A stretch of DNA of 64,000 bases from Flectobacillus roseus (GTDB taxonomy: Bacteria; Bacteroidota; Bacteroidia; Cytophagales; Spirosomataceae): NCBI RefSeq assembly GCF_030056665.1, contig NZ_JASHIG010000004.1; one strand, written 5' to 3'. Numbering within the stretch: position 1 is the first letter of the stretch; every line of letters starts with the position of its first letter. Both the position numbers and the translations under genes were made by a program. Shown here piece after piece: positions 52,467-61,286 of this stretch. Under the pieces are notes generated by a model. That model was not told the DNA's origin, searched no databases, and saw nothing but the letters and a program-made list of their open reading frames with translations.

Positions 52467-53534
52467 TCACTTATTATTTTCAGTAAATAACTTTTCATAT
52501 GTAGACATAACCGTGTTTAGTTCAAATGGAGGCAGGTTTTGCAAGAGTTTTTGGGTTGAAATCGGATTTGCTAAAACCTCTAAAATTGATTTTGTAAAAC
52601 TAGTTACATCATTTGCCAGAAAACCATTTTCCCCTGAATGAATAATCTCAGAAGTTCCTCCAGAAATAGCAAAAGCTATAGGCGTTATCTCCAAACATAG
52701 TGCTTCTAAAATGACATTCGGAAAAGCCTCCGAGTATGAGCCTTGCAGGTATATATGCGCGCTTTTGAGTAAGGGAAAAGGATTTTTTAGTTCTCCTGTC
52801 AAAATAACTTTCGATTCAAGTTGATGCTGTTTAATATACGCTTCAATGGTCTCTCTCTCTTGTCCTTCTCCCACAATAAAGTAACAAAAAGGGAAATCGA
52901 GCAAGGTTAATGCCTCCAAAATTCGTAGATGTCCTTTGATGGTATCTAACCTTGCAATAGTAATAAAAACAGGGCAATTAGGAAGGTTATACTCCAATGG
53001 CATCTGAGCAAGTTTTCGGACCAAAGCGGTATCAATGGGATTGGGAATAACTAAAGTTCTCGGGGCAATTTCGGGTAGATATTGGATAATGTGCTGCTCC
53101 ATCAAAGCCGATTGCACGACCAACAAATCGATATTGCTGTACAAATACTGCGATAATACCTTTTGCGGAATATTTAACCATTCGAACAAGTAATTAGACT
53201 CACGAGCGATAAGCTTACAGGAAGTTGGGACAAATGGTTTTAGCAAAATCATTAATCTTGTAAAATCTAACACACTAAAAATATAATCAGGTCGCTCTTC
53301 CCAAATCAGTTTCAGAAGCATTATCCAAGTATATCTAACTCTACTTTTACCAAAAATGGTAATAGAGACAGCTGTATTGGTAATAGGATAAAACGGGATT
53401 TCTTTTGAATTGACACCCAGCAGTATATCAAACTTCTCGCCATCCCAATGATTAATGAGTGTACTGATAACTTTTTCGGTGCCCCCACATGCCAGACTGG
53501 GAATCAGAAACAATATTTTAGGTTTTATAGCCAT
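52467..53534 (-). CDS. Glycosyltransferase family 4, copy 3
   Basis: A 355-residue GT4 enzyme: FLIPSLACGGTEKVISTLI, then FITIARLDTIKGHLRILEAL and SYSEAFPNVILEALCLEI. The start at 53534 (ATG) overlaps the end of the upstream amidotransferase gene by 10 bp, which suggests translational coupling; a longer version from 53570 would overlap by 46 bp. Its donor is not known. It may use GlcNAc, ManNAc or a derivative in this locus. Confidence 0.86.
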   Translation of the reverse strand: MAIKPKILFLIPSLACGGTEKVISTLINHWDGEKFDILLGVNSKEIPFYPITNTAVSITIFGKSRVRYTWIMLLKLIWEERPDYIFSVLDFTRLMILLKPFVPTSCKLIARESNYLFEWLNIPQKVLSQYLYSNIDLLVVQSALMEQHIIQYLPEIAPRTLVIPNPIDTALVRKLAQMPLEYNLPNCPVFITIARLDTIKGHLRILEALTLLDFPFCYFIVGEGQERETIEAYIKQHQLESKVILTGELKNPFPLLKSAHIYLQGSYSEAFPNVILEALCLEITPIAFAISGGTSEIIHSGENGFLANDVTSFTKSILEVLANPISTQKLLQNLPPFELNTVMSTYEKLFTENNK

Positions 53535-55372
53535 CGATTGTACCAAAGTTGAAATTGCAATAGGTGCCAAAGTGTAGTAGTATAGCTATCTGAGCCTCTA
53601 TAAAAATGCTTGAGATAACGATTCACAGTCGCTGTATTGAGTAATCCGTGTTGCTCTAGTGCAGAGGTTGTCAATGTATCCAATACCAGCTCTTTCAAAG
53701 AACCTCTCAACCATTTACTTAATGGGACACCAAAACCCTTTTTAGGTCTGTCCAAAAGTGTCTGTGGGATTTTTTGATGTGCTAATTTTTTCAATAAATA
53801 CTTTTGCTCCAAGCCATTGATTTTGTATTGACTAGGTAAACTCGATACCCATTCTACCCATGGATGATGTAACATAGGCTCTCGAATTTCGAGACCAACA
53901 GCCATTCCTGTTCGGTCAGCTTTGACCATCAAATCATCTACCAGATACTGAGAATAATCCCAATACAACATCGCATGAATGGGGTCATTGGGAAAAGCCT
54001 TCCTAAAGGTATTTTCTGAATTTGGACTAAAATCTTGTACTAATGACGAGACTAAACTGCTACTGAGCGACTGACTCACAGCATCGAGTATCCAAAGAGG
54101 ATTTTGAGGATGTGATAAAATATGCTTCAGTTTGACGTATTTGCGATGTTTAAACGGTTTTAGCAATAACCTAACAACTGAACTTGGAGCATATTTTAAT
54201 CCCTGAAAAAGCCTTAAACTTTGTATATAACGGGGATATCCCGCCCAAAGCTCGTCGCCACCCTCAGCAGATACCACCGCTTTGACCGATGACCTCACTC
54301 GCTGACTTAGCGCCAAACATGCAGCCGCAGAACTATCACCAAAGGGCTCATCGAATACTTCGGGCAATTGTGTTGTGAGATATAAAGATTCTCGGTTTTC
54401 TAGGATAAACCCCTCAAATGGGATGTTCAAATATTGAGCAATTTGTTGAGCAAATGGAACCTCACTATATTCATTTTCTTCAAAACCCAAACAATAGGCT
54501 TTGTGAAAATTGCTATGCTTACGCGCATAATACGCTACTAAAGAACTGTCATAACCCCCACTCAAATACAACCCAATGGGATGGTCGGCGGTCATTCGGG
54601 TTTGGCAAGCAGTATCGAGTCTTTGGTCTAATTCATGAAGTAAGCATGATTCGGGGTGATATTGCTTTACAGTTGGTTGACTAAAAGAATCCAAAATCGA
54701 CCAATACGTTTGATAACGTGAGGTATTTTGTGGCAAGTCAATCACTAAAATCTGCCCTGCTCGTACTTTATGAGTTTGTTCAAAAATGCAATGTGAGCTA
54801 GGAACATAGCCATACTGAAAATATAGTCCCACAGATTGACTTTGTATTTTTCTTGGAAAATCAGGATGTGCCATTAAGGCTTTGAGTTCGGATCCAAATA
54901 AGATTACATTTTTTGATTGATACACATATAATGGCTTTGTGCCAGCCCTATCTCTTACCAACATCAATTGTTGATTTTCCTGATTATATAAGCCAAAAGC
55001 AAACATGCCCGTCAATTGCTGAACTGCCATTTCGCCCCAATAATCAAAAGCTTTGACTAGGACTTCTGTATCAGATTCACTTTCAAAAAAGTAACCTTTT
55101 TGTTGAAGAGTATGTCTGATTTCTCTAAAATTGTATATTTCTCCATTAAATACCAATACCCAATGTTTCCATCGATAGGGTTGCGAAGCCAAAGTACTAT
55201 CGTCCAATAGCGACAAACGCGTATGTCCCAAACCTATCTGATATAAAGGCATAGATTTCCAGTATTCTCCAACTGCATCAGGACCACGATGACTCAAAGA
55301 TGAATACATTTGTTGGAGTATTTGACGAGAACTTTTGTATCTAAAGTCAACAAGTCCAGTTATTCCGCACAT
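53525..55372 (-). CDS. Asparagine synthase-like amidotransferase, copy 2
   Basis: A 615-residue paralogue of the enzyme at 49473-51338. N-terminal MCGITGLVDF (Cys2), SHRGPDAVG, NGEIYNF, and PP-loop LYLSGGYDSSLVAYYA with SAEGGDELWAGY are intact, so both glutaminase and synthetase halves look active. Two amidotransferases in the same operon suggest two modified sugars or two positions. Three bases separate it from the wzy-like gene. Confidence 0.9.
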   Translation of the reverse strand: MCGITGLVDFRYKSSRQILQQMYSSLSHRGPDAVGEYWKSMPLYQIGLGHTRLSLLDDSTLASQPYRWKHWVLVFNGEIYNFREIRHTLQQKGYFFESESDTEVLVKAFDYWGEMAVQQLTGMFAFGLYNQENQQLMLVRDRAGTKPLYVYQSKNVILFGSELKALMAHPDFPRKIQSQSVGLYFQYGYVPSSHCIFEQTHKVRAGQILVIDLPQNTSRYQTYWSILDSFSQPTVKQYHPESCLLHELDQRLDTACQTRMTADHPIGLYLSGGYDSSLVAYYARKHSNFHKAYCLGFEENEYSEVPFAQQIAQYLNIPFEGFILENRESLYLTTQLPEVFDEPFGDSSAAACLALSQRVRSSVKAVVSAEGGDELWAGYPRYIQSLRLFQGLKYAPSSVVRLLLKPFKHRKYVKLKHILSHPQNPLWILDAVSQSLSSSLVSSLVQDFSPNSENTFRKAFPNDPIHAMLYWDYSQYLVDDLMVKADRTGMAVGLEIREPMLHHPWVEWVSSLPSQYKINGLEQKYLLKKLAHQKIPQTLLDRPKKGFGVPLSKWLRGSLKELVLDTLTTSALEQHGLLNTATVNRYLKHFYRGSDSYTTTLWHLLQFQLWYNRWL

Positions 55373-55375
55373 ATT

Positions 55376-56647
55376 TTAGTTTGATTTAGGATGAGAACTA
55401 TTCCATCGAATTTTAATCAGAGAAAAAAGCCAAGGCACTACGGCAAAAATCAAAACTCGTTTTTGTAAGTATAGTTGAAACAAAAGATTATTTCGATGAA
55501 TATAAAAAGCCCATATCGAGAAAAATAAAGCGATAATGACCAAAGAATAGCCTGTTGAGCGCTTGATAAGAAGATTCCCAAGTACCAAAACGATATGGTA
55601 AAAAAAGACAAAAACGATTAAGGTAATCCAACCACCACTTGCCCATATATCTCCCCAAATATTGTATGCTAAGCCATATTCAAGTTGTGGAAACAAATCT
55701 TTTTGGCTCAAATAATGGCTATTAGACTGCATTCCTAGCCAATCGCCACCAATTATCAATTGTCCTACAATATCCACAGGATGATACCAATCTACCTCTA
55801 TTCCTTTACGCAAGGTTTCTGACAAATTTGCCTGAATAGCGGCAGGTTCGCTTACTACAAAAGCATGAAATAATACGTCTTGCCAAGAAGGATAAATTTC
55901 TTCAAATAAATCCATGCGACTGGCTTGTAATAGAGGTAATATCAGTTTTGAAATAAAGAAAATAGCCACCAAACTAATGAGCAACAGCGTTTTGCCTAAA
56001 TATCTCCAATGGCTAATATAGCTTACTAATCGTTTGGGCTCATGCTGAGTTGATAACACTAATAATGCCAACATTACAAAAGCTGAAGAAGAGCGATTGC
56101 CTCCCCAAAACAAATCCAAACCTAGTAATAACACTGCCAGTATTTGATACATTCTATAACCTGCCTTGAAAGCAATCATAGCCAGTAAACTTGCACCCAT
56201 AGCCCAGAGCACGCTCCAGCGGTCGGCTTGATGGCTAAGGATTTCTTGAAGTTCTCCCTTACTTACTTCCGCACGATTCAAATACAAATCAGGAAACTTA
56301 ATCAATGAACCAGCCAAACCCAATACGCCCATCAGAAGTGCTCCTAACGCTAGACTAGGCTTAAAATCTCCTTTGATACTGATAGATTTATCTTGTAAAA
56401 AACTATCATTAATCAATACCGTAAATAAGTTAATGCCCAAAACCAAGTCATAAACCCAATAACAGGGTGGATAAATGGACGTAGTTTCATCGGTATTGTA
56501 TGGATTAATGATTAAGCCCGAAAAACCTGGAATAAAATAAACCAAGGAACTAAAGAAGGACAAACTCAAAAAATCAAATAGGCGTTTCGTAAAAATGTAG
56601 TAACAAGTTCCGATAAAACTTAAGCCATAAAATAAGGTTTCGAACAT
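55376..56647 (-). CDS. Wzy-like O-antigen/exopolysaccharide polymerase
   Basis: A 423-residue protein with about twelve membrane helices, a large periplasmic loop (about 240-345) and the LFWGGNRSSSAFVMLALLVLS segment often found in Wzy-type polymerases. Its place between flippase and transferase genes supports the function: joining lipid-linked repeat units at the periplasmic face. Primary sequences of Wzy are poorly conserved, so this is a call from topology and context. It overlaps the wzx gene by 28 bp. Confidence 0.72.
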   Translation of the reverse strand: MFETLFYGLSFIGTCYYIFTKRLFDFLSLSFFSSLVYFIPGFSGLIINPYNTDETTSIYPPCYWVYDLVLGINLFTVLINDSFLQDKSISIKGDFKPSLALGALLMGVLGLAGSLIKFPDLYLNRAEVSKGELQEILSHQADRWSVLWAMGASLLAMIAFKAGYRMYQILAVLLLGLDLFWGGNRSSSAFVMLALLVLSTQHEPKRLVSYISHWRYLGKTLLLISLVAIFFISKLILPLLQASRMDLFEEIYPSWQDVLFHAFVVSEPAAIQANLSETLRKGIEVDWYHPVDIVGQLIIGGDWLGMQSNSHYLSQKDLFPQLEYGLAYNIWGDIWASGGWITLIVFVFFYHIVLVLGNLLIKRSTGYSLVIIALFFSIWAFYIHRNNLLFQLYLQKRVLIFAVVPWLFSLIKIRWNSSHPKSN

Positions 56648-57906
56648 ATCAGGGAAGGTATAAAACGTGTTTCTCGAAAAATATAATTACTCAACCAACA
56701 TTGCCATATTCCTGTAATCCAAGCGCTCATGATTGCACCATATATTCCCCAATGAGGTACTAAAAGATAACTAAAACAGACTCCCAATAAGCACGAAATT
56801 ACCTGAATGGGTATCATCAAATGGGTCAAATTATTGGTAAACAAAAAGCTTGAACGAGCCATGTCTAACATATAAAATACCAGATTGCCAGAGATACCCA
56901 CAATGAGCCAAGTCAACTGTTTTACCCCTAAAATTCTTTCCAACATAGGTGCACCAATCCACATCATTACAACCAAAACAATACTCGTTCCCAAACTTAT
57001 TTGAATGTATTGACGCATTTGTTTTAAGAATAGCGTTTCTGACATTCGTTTCGCTTCAATCATGCGCGGATACTGATGGGTAAATAACAACACGGGCACA
57101 AAATAGCTGGCTTCAACCAGACGTAAAGCGGAGCTATATCTACCTGTATCAGCTAAGTTCAACAAGCTTGCTAGTAATAACACATCCATTTTGGATTGGG
57201 CTAAACCAATGATTTTACTCACAAAAACAGACCATGCTCCTTTACTCATTTCTAGCACTAATGACCATTGAATCTGCCATTTTCGCAAACCGAGTCCTTC
57301 GCTTTTGACCAACCAACAGTAGACCATTGCCAAACCCAAACTACAACCGAGTTGAAGCCACAGAAAAACAGAAAATGAAAATGGTTTTATCTCTACACAA
57401 ATGACCTTACAAATTCCTGCACAAATGGCATAATACGCATTTACTTGGTTGATTAGGTAGGGCTTTTTAATAGCATCAAAATAAAAGTAAACCACATGAA
57501 AGGGCGTTGTCAACAAATTGCTCGCTTGTACCCATATGAGATTTTTCAAGAATGAATATTGTGGAAAAAATCCCCTAAAGCTCAGTCCACAAACAACAAA
57601 CCCTAATAGAGACAATAACACCGCCATAAATGCCACGCTCCCCAAAATCGGTTCTACCTTTCGCCTTTCTACGATGGCTTTGATGGTCCAATCTTTTAAC
57701 CATATTCCTGAAAAAACACTAAACAACCCATGATAGGATACCAACAAACTAATACTTCCCCAATGTGAATCATCCAGATGCCGTATAAGCCAAAGGCTAC
57801 TGATAAAAGTCACGCCCAATTGTATCACATACCAACCTAGCTGACTCGAAAGGCCTGTTAGTTGTAGCTTGTACAAGCTTTGTAGTTTTGGGAAAAAGCT
57901 AAACAT
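56620..57906 (-). CDS. Wzx-like oligosaccharide flippase
   Basis: A 428-residue MATE/MOP-superfamily protein with about twelve to fourteen membrane helices. GWYVIQLGVTFISSLWLIRHL and ALRLVEASYFVPVLLFTHQYPRM are typical of polysaccharide-synthesis flippases. It moves the undecaprenyl-linked repeat unit across the inner membrane. The ATG at 57906 overlaps the epimerase stop by 8 bp; an earlier ATG at 57954 would overlap by 56 bp and adds an unusual N-terminus. Confidence 0.85.
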   Translation of the reverse strand: MFSFFPKLQSLYKLQLTGLSSQLGWYVIQLGVTFISSLWLIRHLDDSHWGSISLLVSYHGLFSVFSGIWLKDWTIKAIVERRKVEPILGSVAFMAVLLSLLGFVVCGLSFRGFFPQYSFLKNLIWVQASNLLTTPFHVVYFYFDAIKKPYLINQVNAYYAICAGICKVICVEIKPFSFSVFLWLQLGCSLGLAMVYCWLVKSEGLGLRKWQIQWSLVLEMSKGAWSVFVSKIIGLAQSKMDVLLLASLLNLADTGRYSSALRLVEASYFVPVLLFTHQYPRMIEAKRMSETLFLKQMRQYIQISLGTSIVLVVMMWIGAPMLERILGVKQLTWLIVGISGNLVFYMLDMARSSFLFTNNLTHLMIPIQVISCLLGVCFSYLLVPHWGIYGAIMSAWITGIWQCWLSNYIFRETRFIPSLICSKPYFMA

Positions 57907-58888
57907 GGATTTTCTGTGCTTGATACCAAGAAACTGTTCGACGAATTCCCTCATTGAAATACACCAAGGGTTGATAATTCAAGTATTTCTTCGCTCGACT
58001 TATATCGGCTTTGCTATGCAAAATATCTCCTTGACGAGGGTTTTCATACTGAATTGGCAATGTTGCCTCACAGCAAATATTAACAGCATTCCACACTTGA
58101 TTTAAAGAAATGGACTGTCCACAGGCTATATTAAAAAAACGATAGTCTTGAGAATTAGTCAAAAGCGCCAAGATATTGGCATATACCACATTGTCGATAT
58201 AGGTAAAGTCGCGACTTTGCTCACCGTCTCCAAAAATAATCCCAGCTTTATCCTCCAAAACTGCTTGAATAAATTTGGGAATAACAGCGGCGTAAGGACC
58301 ATCGGGATTTTGTCGTGGACCAAATACATTGAAATAGCGCAAACCAATCAAATCTTGTTGGTAGGTATGGGCAAAAATGTCTGCATAAATTTCATTGATA
58401 CGCTTGGTTGCAGCATACGGAGAGAGAGGTTCGCCAACTGTAATTTCTTGTTTGACATCATCAAGCAAGCTCCCATAAACGGAGGAAGAGGAGGCAAAAA
58501 CCATTTTCTTTACCTGAGCATTTTGCATTGCTACCAATAAATTTACAAAACTATTAACATTGGCCTGATGAGTACTAATAGGATCGTGAATAGAACGTGG
58601 CACTGAGCCAAGGGCGGCCTGATGAAAAACAAAATCAATGCCTTCACAGGCTTTTTCGCAGATAAGCCGATTTTGTAAATCACCTTCAATTAACTGACAA
58701 TTGGCAAACCTCAAGGCTGTTTGAATATTTTCAAAAGAGCCTGTTGAAAAGTTATCCACAATGACAACTTTTTGGGCATGGTGTTTTAGTAAAAAATCCA
58801 CCAAATGAGAACCAATAAATCCAGCGCCACCCGTAACTAAAAAGCTACTTTGCTGAATCAGTGCAGAAAGGGGTTGTGATAGAGTCAT
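57899..58888 (-). CDS. UDP-N-acetylglucosamine 4-epimerase-like SDR enzyme (WbpP type)
   Basis: A 329-residue short-chain dehydrogenase: NAD site VTGGAGFIGSHLVDFLL (about 17-33), SSSSVYGS and the catalytic Y-x3-K in SPYAATKRINE. The stretch SVPRSIHDPISTHQANVNSF strongly resembles WbpP/TviC enzymes, which epimerise UDP-GlcNAc and UDP-GlcNAcA at C4. It supplies GalNAc-type precursors to the repeat unit. A UDP-glucuronate decarboxylase or plain GalE is less likely from that stretch. It overlaps wzx by 8 bp and is 37 bp from the GT2 gene. Confidence 0.85.
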   Translation of the reverse strand: MTLSQPLSALIQQSSFLVTGGAGFIGSHLVDFLLKHHAQKVVIVDNFSTGSFENIQTALRFANCQLIEGDLQNRLICEKACEGIDFVFHQAALGSVPRSIHDPISTHQANVNSFVNLLVAMQNAQVKKMVFASSSSVYGSLLDDVKQEITVGEPLSPYAATKRINEIYADIFAHTYQQDLIGLRYFNVFGPRQNPDGPYAAVIPKFIQAVLEDKAGIIFGDGEQSRDFTYIDNVVYANILALLTNSQDYRFFNIACGQSISLNQVWNAVNICCEATLPIQYENPRQGDILHSKADISRAKKYLNYQPLVYFNEGIRRTVSWYQAQKIHV

Positions 58889-58925
58889 AGAACAATTTTT
58901 ATGAGATAAATAGATGTTGTAAAAA

Positions 58926-59861
58926 TTACTTGAACAGGCGATATAAACGTATTAAGCTACGGAGACCTATTTTTCGTTTAATCCAATAGGTAATTATTTT
59001 TCCCAAAATTGGACTTGATAATAGATGAGCAAAACGTAGTGCCGTCTCAAATTGCTGAGAAGTAAAGGCTCTGAGACAATAGTTTAAAATTCGTTTGTCC
59101 AATGCCTTATATTCCTTCCTATCACTAAGCTGTAGTTTTGTACTCAAACAAACGCGATATGCCGACTCAAGCAAGCCTTTTTCGGCATAGTCAAAACCAG
59201 CAGTGGCAGAAGTTGGCACACGCCTTACTTGCATGAGTACTTGGGGCAAATATGCATAATGACATATTCGGGATGACCTTAGCCAAAAGTCCAAATCTTC
59301 ATAAGCCAGTTGCTCGTTATATCCGCCCATTTGCAAGAGTAAACTTCTTCGTATCATCATCGAAGGGGCAGGGATAAATGATTTTGACAGAAGTGGGAGC
59401 CAAATATTTCCGCTTGGAGGAGGCAAATTACCAAAGGCTTTACCCTTACTTTTTCCTTGTTCATTAATCCATTCGATGTTTGAATAGATGACACCAACTT
59501 CTTCTGTTTGTTTTTCGAAAAACTGAACTTGTTGACTTACACAGTGTGGCAACAAAATATCATCAGCCGAAAGGTCGATTATGTATTTTCCTGTGGCTTG
59601 TGCAAAGGCTAGATTAAAAGCTTTACAAATACCTAGATTTTCAGGATGATAGGAGACTTGAAAATGATGCGTATTGTTTTGACAAAAGTCCTGTATGCGA
59701 CGAGCACTATCGTCGGAACTTCCATTATCTGACACAAAAACTTCGAGATGAGGATAGTCTTGAGACAATATAGAGTTTAGCGTTTGTTCGACAAACGCAG
59801 CCTGATTGTAACATGTGCAAATGATTGAGACAAGGGGTAAATTATTAGGTATAGTATTCAT
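58926..59861 (-). CDS. Glycosyltransferase family 2
   Basis: A 311-residue GT-A enzyme: VSIICTCYNQAAFVEQTLNSIL, VFVSDNGSSDDSA, and IIDLSADDILLP with the metal-binding D-x-D equivalent (ADD), plus PAPSMMIRRSLLLQMGGY. I chose the ATG at 59861, as GGAGAA 7 bp upstream on the minus strand is a good Shine-Dalgarno, unusual in this window; a TTG four codons upstream is less likely. The donor is unknown. It lies 260 bp downstream of the wzz-like gene. Confidence 0.9.
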   Translation of the reverse strand: MNTIPNNLPLVSIICTCYNQAAFVEQTLNSILSQDYPHLEVFVSDNGSSDDSARRIQDFCQNNTHHFQVSYHPENLGICKAFNLAFAQATGKYIIDLSADDILLPHCVSQQVQFFEKQTEEVGVIYSNIEWINEQGKSKGKAFGNLPPPSGNIWLPLLSKSFIPAPSMMIRRSLLLQMGGYNEQLAYEDLDFWLRSSRICHYAYLPQVLMQVRRVPTSATAGFDYAEKGLLESAYRVCLSTKLQLSDRKEYKALDKRILNYCLRAFTSQQFETALRFAHLLSSPILGKIITYWIKRKIGLRSLIRLYRLFK

Positions 59862-59946
59862 GCGTTTCTCCAATTTTCAAATAAATAACAATGGAGTTTT
59901 CGCAGTAGAGTTAGGTAGAGTGAGATTTTATAGGTGTGTTATCTAA

Positions 59947-59985
59947 TGATTGGGCTTGGGGCTTTCAGCCATGAGCATTCGGTAA
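59947..59985 (-). repeat. R2-like fragment in the wzz-GT2 gap
   Basis: On the minus strand TTACCGAATGCTCATGGCTG and GAAAGCCCCAAGC resemble TTTTGCCGAATGCCCAAAGC and GAAAGCCGAAGGC of R2 copy 2. The 40-bp R2 core is absent. The same 260-bp gap holds a 14-bp palindrome TCTTAATATTAAGA (60089-60102). No gene is visible. Confidence 0.35.
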
Positions 59986-60133
59986 AAAGTTTCTGTGGAA
60001 GCTTGTATTAGTACCATAATCATAACCTTTGGTAATACTATTCTGATTATGAGCATATTCTAATAACTAATCTACTATTGACTGATTATCTTAATATTAA
60101 GACTTTATTCTGAAAAAGTCAAATGGGCAATGC

Positions 60134-61186
60134 CTAAGAAAATAAAGTTGATACCTTAAAATGTTTAAAAATCAGGATCAAACAAGCAATCATTCCTCCC
60201 AAAATCATGAAGGCTAGTACCATAACGGTACGTTTGGGTTCGCTTTTTTTAAGAGGTACTTGTGCAGGTTCGAGTACCTGAAAAACAGGGGTATCATGTT
60301 GAACTTTCACCCTTGATTCTTCGAGTTTTTTACTCAATTCAGAAAATAAAGAAAAGGTGAGTTCTGACTCCTGCTGAAGCTTCTGTTCTTGCTGTTTGGC
60401 CGTATTCAAAAACAAACCTCGGTGACTATCCTGATAAGAGGAATAGCGCTGTAGGGCAAGTTGGTATCGTTTTTGAGCTTCCTCAACTCTTTTTTCTAGA
60501 AATACCACCTCTTTTTGCGTTTTCTCAAGGCGATACTTTTTTACATATTCGTTCAAATAATCTTGGGCATATTTTACCACGATAGTAGCCACCAAAGGGT
60601 CTGGCATTTTGGCGCTGATGCTTATTACGCCTGATTTTTTATCTAAAGAAGCAATAATATTTTCTTTTAAATCCTTCAAAATAGCCACTTCTTGCTTGTT
60701 CAATAATAGCGAACTTTCGGGTGCTTGTTTAGCCGAAACACCCATAGTTTCTGAGGAGCTTTCTCCAAAAATTCGATAGGATATTTTTTGTTTACGAAGA
60801 CTATTTAGGTACTCAAACAAAGACGTTTTCTCTTGTGTTTTTGCCACTAATACAGGCGTTTTGAATGTACTCAATAAAAAAGGAGTGCTTTGCAAAATAG
60901 GAGGATATAAATCGGGTCGAATAGCTTCGGTGCTATTCAAATTATCCAAATCAATTCCTGCTAATCCCGCCAAAGACTTAAACTTATCCAGACTTTCGAT
61001 ATTTTTGGTATCAATTTCTGGTAAAATTTTGACTTCGGAGGTATAAAGATTGGGCAATGAAATCGCATATAAAGCCCCTAAAATTCCGAATGAAAGACTC
61101 ATGAGCAATATAAAACGCTTGCCCTGAACCAACCCCGAAATAAGGTCTTTGATTGATATGGTTATATGTCTTTTATTCGTGTCCAA
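60134..61186 (-). CDS. Wzz-like chain-length determinant protein without kinase domain
   Basis: A 350-residue inner-membrane protein with two membrane helices (about 24-44 and 322-342) flanking a periplasmic helical domain with a coiled coil (EKTQKEVVFLEKRVEEAQ, about 210-260), and PVFQVLEPAQVPLKKSEPKR before the second helix, as in Wzz/PCP proteins. The C-terminal tyrosine kinase domain of Wzc-type proteins is absent (PCP-1 or -2b like). It regulates chain length with Wzy. It lies 100 bp downstream of the exporter gene. Confidence 0.88.
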   Translation of the reverse strand: MDTNKRHITISIKDLISGLVQGKRFILLMSLSFGILGALYAISLPNLYTSEVKILPEIDTKNIESLDKFKSLAGLAGIDLDNLNSTEAIRPDLYPPILQSTPFLLSTFKTPVLVAKTQEKTSLFEYLNSLRKQKISYRIFGESSSETMGVSAKQAPESSLLLNKQEVAILKDLKENIIASLDKKSGVISISAKMPDPLVATIVVKYAQDYLNEYVKKYRLEKTQKEVVFLEKRVEEAQKRYQLALQRYSSYQDSHRGLFLNTAKQQEQKLQQESELTFSLFSELSKKLEESRVKVQHDTPVFQVLEPAQVPLKKSEPKRTVMVLAFMILGGMIACLILIFKHFKVSTLFS

Positions 61187-61211
61187 ATGAAAAAGAGAAC
61201 AAAAGGTGAAT

Positions 61212-61285
61212 GATTTTTAGGCATTATGCTTTGCACTATTTGGTAGAATACCTTGCTGAAGGCTGATAGCCTATAGCCAATAACT
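61212..61285 (-). repeat. R3-like fragment between wza-like and wzz-like genes
   Basis: TAGGCATTATGCTTTGCAC and AGGCTGATAGCCTATAGCC resemble the middle and end of R3 copy 3, but the AATTTTACCCGC beginning is missing. It occupies most of the 100-bp gap between two genes of the operon. Weak match. Confidence 0.3.
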
Positions 61286-61286
61286 C

